The notes beneath the pieces are model-generated. The model was not told the origin of the DNA, did no database searches, and worked only from the letters and a program-made list of their open reading frames with translations. This document shows positions 61,601 to 64,000 of a stretch of DNA of 64,000 bases, one piece after another. The stretch's first letter is position 1, and every line of letters starts with the position of its first letter. Position numbers and translations under genes: made by a program. The stretch is from Ignavibacteria bacterium (GTDB taxonomy: Bacteria > Bacteroidota > Ignavibacteria > Tepidaquicellales > Tepidaquicellaceae), in NCBI GenBank assembly GCA_016710985.1, contig JADJTX010000022.1, positions 22,477 through 86,476 on the forward strand, in the 5' to 3' direction.

Positions 61601-64000
61601 AAATGAAACTCCAAACGGTCTGATGATATCGGTTCAGTACAGATCGGATCTGTATTCGGAGCGGATGATAAGCCGCATGACAGAGCATTTCAAAGAGCTG
61701 CTTCAGATCGTCATAAAAGAATCGGATCACAAGATAGGTCTTCGTCAGATGCTGAGCAAAGAGGAAGAGCATCAGTTGTCAGCAGAGATAATACTTCAGC
61801 GGGTAATTTATCCGAAAGACAAGAGCATAGTTGATCTGTTCGAGGATCGGGTTAAAAGACACCTCCATGCAGCTGCAGTTGTTTTCGAAGGCAAAGAACT
61901 TTCTTATCTTGAATTAATGAACGTTCAAATCAGCTGAAGTAACTGTATCTGAGAAGCAAAGGAGTTAAAGGAAGAAACACCGTTTCCTCGCTGCATTCGC
62001 AACGCGGTATTGAGATGATGATTCGAATGCTTGGCATAATGAAATCGGAGCAGCCTATGTGCCGGTCGATACGGACTTCCGCAGGACAGGGATCAGATAC
62101 ATGCTTGAAGATACCAAGCTAAAATAATTGTAAGCAGTAAACAGAGCAGATCAAGTTACCTTTACAGAAAACATCAGCAATAGAAATAGAAAAAAGTAAC
62201 AGGCGAAGTGAAGAAACCTTCAGACAAAAAGTATCAAACCTGATAATTTAGCATACGTGATCTATACATCCGGCTCGACGGGTAAGCCAAAGGTGATGAT
62301 CGAACACAGAAGTCTTGGTGTGTTGATTGTGTATTCGGATTAAATGAAAAGATAAGGATAAATGAAAGCTAGTTTCATTTGCTTTAGTCTCTACCAAACG
62401 CAACAGATCCGGAATACTGTAATTTACAGTTCGCTATTAACACCAGGCGGAGCATTGCATTTATTTTCAAAAGAATCTGTAAGCAATATAGATTTTACTA
62501 CGGATACTTTAAAGAAACAGCATAGATTGCTTTAAAGATAGTTCCTTCGCACTGGAAAGCTTTGACGATGGTGACAGATAAAGCTTAACTGTTGCCAAAG
62601 AAGCTGCTGGTATTTGGCGGCGAAGTACTTCAATCGGAGCCGATTGAAAAGATCAGAGACGGGTGCAGATTGCAGAATAGTCAAATCTCTATGGACCGAC
62701 GGAGACAACTATAGGAAAACTGCTTCACGAAGTGGACACACAAACATGGCCGATACAAACTTTATATAATACGATTCCCTATCGGAAAGCCGTTCTCGAA
62801 TACGCAGGTTTATATCTTAACAAAGACGACGGAAGCTGTGTCCGCAGGCGTACCGGGAGAACTTTATATATCGGGAGACGGAGTCGCCAGAGGAAGTTTT
62901 AACAATGAAGAATTAACGAAAAGCAAAGTTTGCAGAGAATCCGTTTGAAAAAGTTCATAAAGTTAGTAAAGGATTCATAAGTTGGTAAAGTTCATAAAGT
63001 TCATAAAGATGATGAACATGTTTTCATTAATGTACAGGACGAGTGATCTTGTAAATATTTACGGATAGTAGCGCACTTTTCATTGGACGATGTAGATGAT
63101 CAGATAAAGATAGAGGGATTACAGGATAGAGCTTGGCGAGATAGAGTGTACTTCAGCAAGTGGAGTCTTGATATCTCAAAGGAGCCGAAGTAGTGCTTAC
63201 GAGAAGATAAAAGCAGGGCAACAGAGATTAAGTCAGCTATATAATATTTGACAAAGAAAACGGAAGAGAAACCCGGAAGAGAAAACAGAGAGGATTTGAG
63301 TAAAGCAATCACAAGTTTCTTAAAGAGAAGCACCTGAATACATGGTTCCTTCAAGATTGATAGAACTTACAGAGTTTCCATTAACCACAAATGGTAAGAC
63401 AGACAGGAATGCATTACCGGGATCCTGAGATTACGCGATATAATGAGTGAAGGGATTTTGCAATGCTCCGCGTAATAAGAAGCAGAAACTAAGTTAGCAG
63501 GGGAATATGGAAAAAAGTTTTAGAAGTTGATCAGGAGTAAAGGCATACACGATAGTTTCTTTGAGCTTGGCGGTCACTCGCTTTTTGAACGGTAAGATTA
63601 ATATCATATCATTTGAAAAGCCTTTAATGTAAAGATCCCGATCGGAGATATCTTTGATTATCCGACAGTAGCATTGCTTGCAAGGACAGCTTGGGGATTC
63701 AGTCGAATGCTACGGAAGCTACTGCACCCGGCGATAGAAGTAACGACGGCAAGTCCCAAACAGGATACCATTGTCATTCGATCACAAGGAAGCGTCTTCG
63801 GTTTCATATGAACCATTTTTGGAAGGGGAAGCGTTCAGCCTCCACGCTTCCCCGTCGGTGCTGAGGTTGTCGGGAAGCTGACAAAGAGCATTGGAAAGAT
63901 CATTAAGAGAAGCATAATCGGGCGGCACAAAGATTCTCCGCACGGTGATACGTGAAAGAGAAGAAGGCATTAGGTATCGGTTTGTAAAGACAGTGAGGAT
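52647..64000 (+). CDS. NRPS gene 3: C-A(Asp)-T-E-C-A(Val)-T-C-A(Asp)-T-C... (3' end outside window, many frameshifts)
   Basis: C5: RLSGLQHGMLFHG start, HHIIFDG (53106). A4: 54080-55570, pocket DLTKIGHIGK (Asp). T5: Ser 55698. E3: HHLAIDG (56262), EGHGRE. C6: HHILFDG (57699). A5: 58660-60160, pocket DAFWLGGTFK (Val-like). T6: GGHSL, Ser 60284. C7: SYSQERLWFID start, HHIASDAWS (60843), the form that follows an L-residue. A6: 61810-63430, badly damaged, but DL..T, the Lys of the KIVPSHW region and TETTIGK point to Asp. T7: FFELGGHSL (63559-63585). C8 begins about 63770. Single-base breaks near 57942 and in the G4 at 60561-60564 and 61421-61430; from about 61540 indels are frequent. No thioesterase is reached. 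Confidence 0.85.
62950..63008 (+). repeat. Nonanucleotide tandem repeat (AAAGTTCAT)n inside the NRPS gene
   Basis: About six imperfect units (AAAGTTCAT, AAAGTTAGT, AAAGGATTCAT, AAGTTGGT, AAAGTTCAT, AAAGTTCAT) lie in the A6 domain between the NPF element and the YRTGDL region, a loop whose length also varies in the other A domains. On the opposite strand the unit reads ATGAACTTT, related to the AACTCAATG array at 15749. Confidence 0.75.
63825..63853. repeat. Perfect 10-base inverted repeat in the last C domain
   Basis: GGGGAAGCGT (63825-63834) and ACGCTTCCCC (63844-63853) surround a 9-base loop. GC-rich compared with the surroundings. It lies in the damaged end region, so it could be an assembly artefact. 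Confidence 0.6.

Noticed and set aside
36000..64000. Many minus-strand open frames of 60-120 codons under the NRPS genes
   Set aside because: They lack domains and mirror conserved sense codons of the NRPS; treated as shadows.

Overview
This 64 kb window is AT-rich, with the look of a Bacteroidota/Chlorobiota-group genome, most likely Ignavibacteriota. Three things point there: secreted proteins ending in a type IX secretion (T9SS) sorting domain with the NYPNPFNPSTKI-type linker, an Omp28-like protein and a regulatory-domain TonB receptor, and promoters that fit TTTG-N20-TAnnTTTG rather than the E. coli form. The assignment is inferred from protein style; no rRNA is present.

Layout. 1-7.6 kb (minus): dusB, a slipin, a GH3 glycosidase, an FG-GAP/VCBS repeat protein and an Omp28-like thioredoxin-fold protein, the last two carrying T9SS tails. 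7.8-11.6 kb (plus): a polytopic glycosyltransferase-like protein, an AraC-type regulator, a cupin and an unknown protein. 11.6-16.3 kb (minus): a lone nuoM, a GNAT, an aldehyde dehydrogenase and an HNH nuclease, with 7- and 9-bp tandem repeats touching gene ends. 16.5-18.7 kb (plus): a small membrane protein, a stand-alone cysteine-free ribosomal protein S18 and a secreted SNase. 18.8-21.3 kb (minus): a three-gene partner-switching cassette (STAS, serine-kinase-like ATPase, PP2C phosphatase). 21.5-25.8 kb (plus): anmK, SDR, epimerase and aldehyde dehydrogenase. 25.9-29.3 kb (minus): a YkgJ-type cysteine-cluster protein, a ZnuD-like TonB receptor and a MerC-domain protein, the last two behind a Fur-family-like operator. 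29.4-29.6 kb: a structured RNA candidate with 6S-like architecture and its own terminator.

The main discovery is 30.7-64 kb: one long plus-strand operon for a nonribosomal peptide. It contains a penicillin-acylase-type Ntn hydrolase, a small membrane protein, a type II thioesterase, a CmlA-length MBL-fold protein and three NRPS genes, the last running off the window. Domain order is C-A-T-C-FkbH | T-C-A-T-E-C-A(FkbM)-T-E | C-A-T-E-C-A-T-C-A-T-C... Pocket residues read from the sequence suggest Lys-like (weak), [glyceryl unit], D-Asp, D-Asn carrying a methyl group, D-Asp, Val, Asp. The FkbH domain followed by a carrier protein predicts a glycerate-type unit and hence an ester bond, so the product is expected to be an acidic, probably N-acylated depsipeptide, possibly deacylated by the acylase.

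Sequence quality matters. At least a dozen genes or domains are broken by single-base indels, mostly in homopolymers, while the protein on both sides is intact. The final 2.5 kb has indels every few tens of bases. I read these as consensus errors rather than real pseudogenes, and annotate such genes as one unit with the break positions given.
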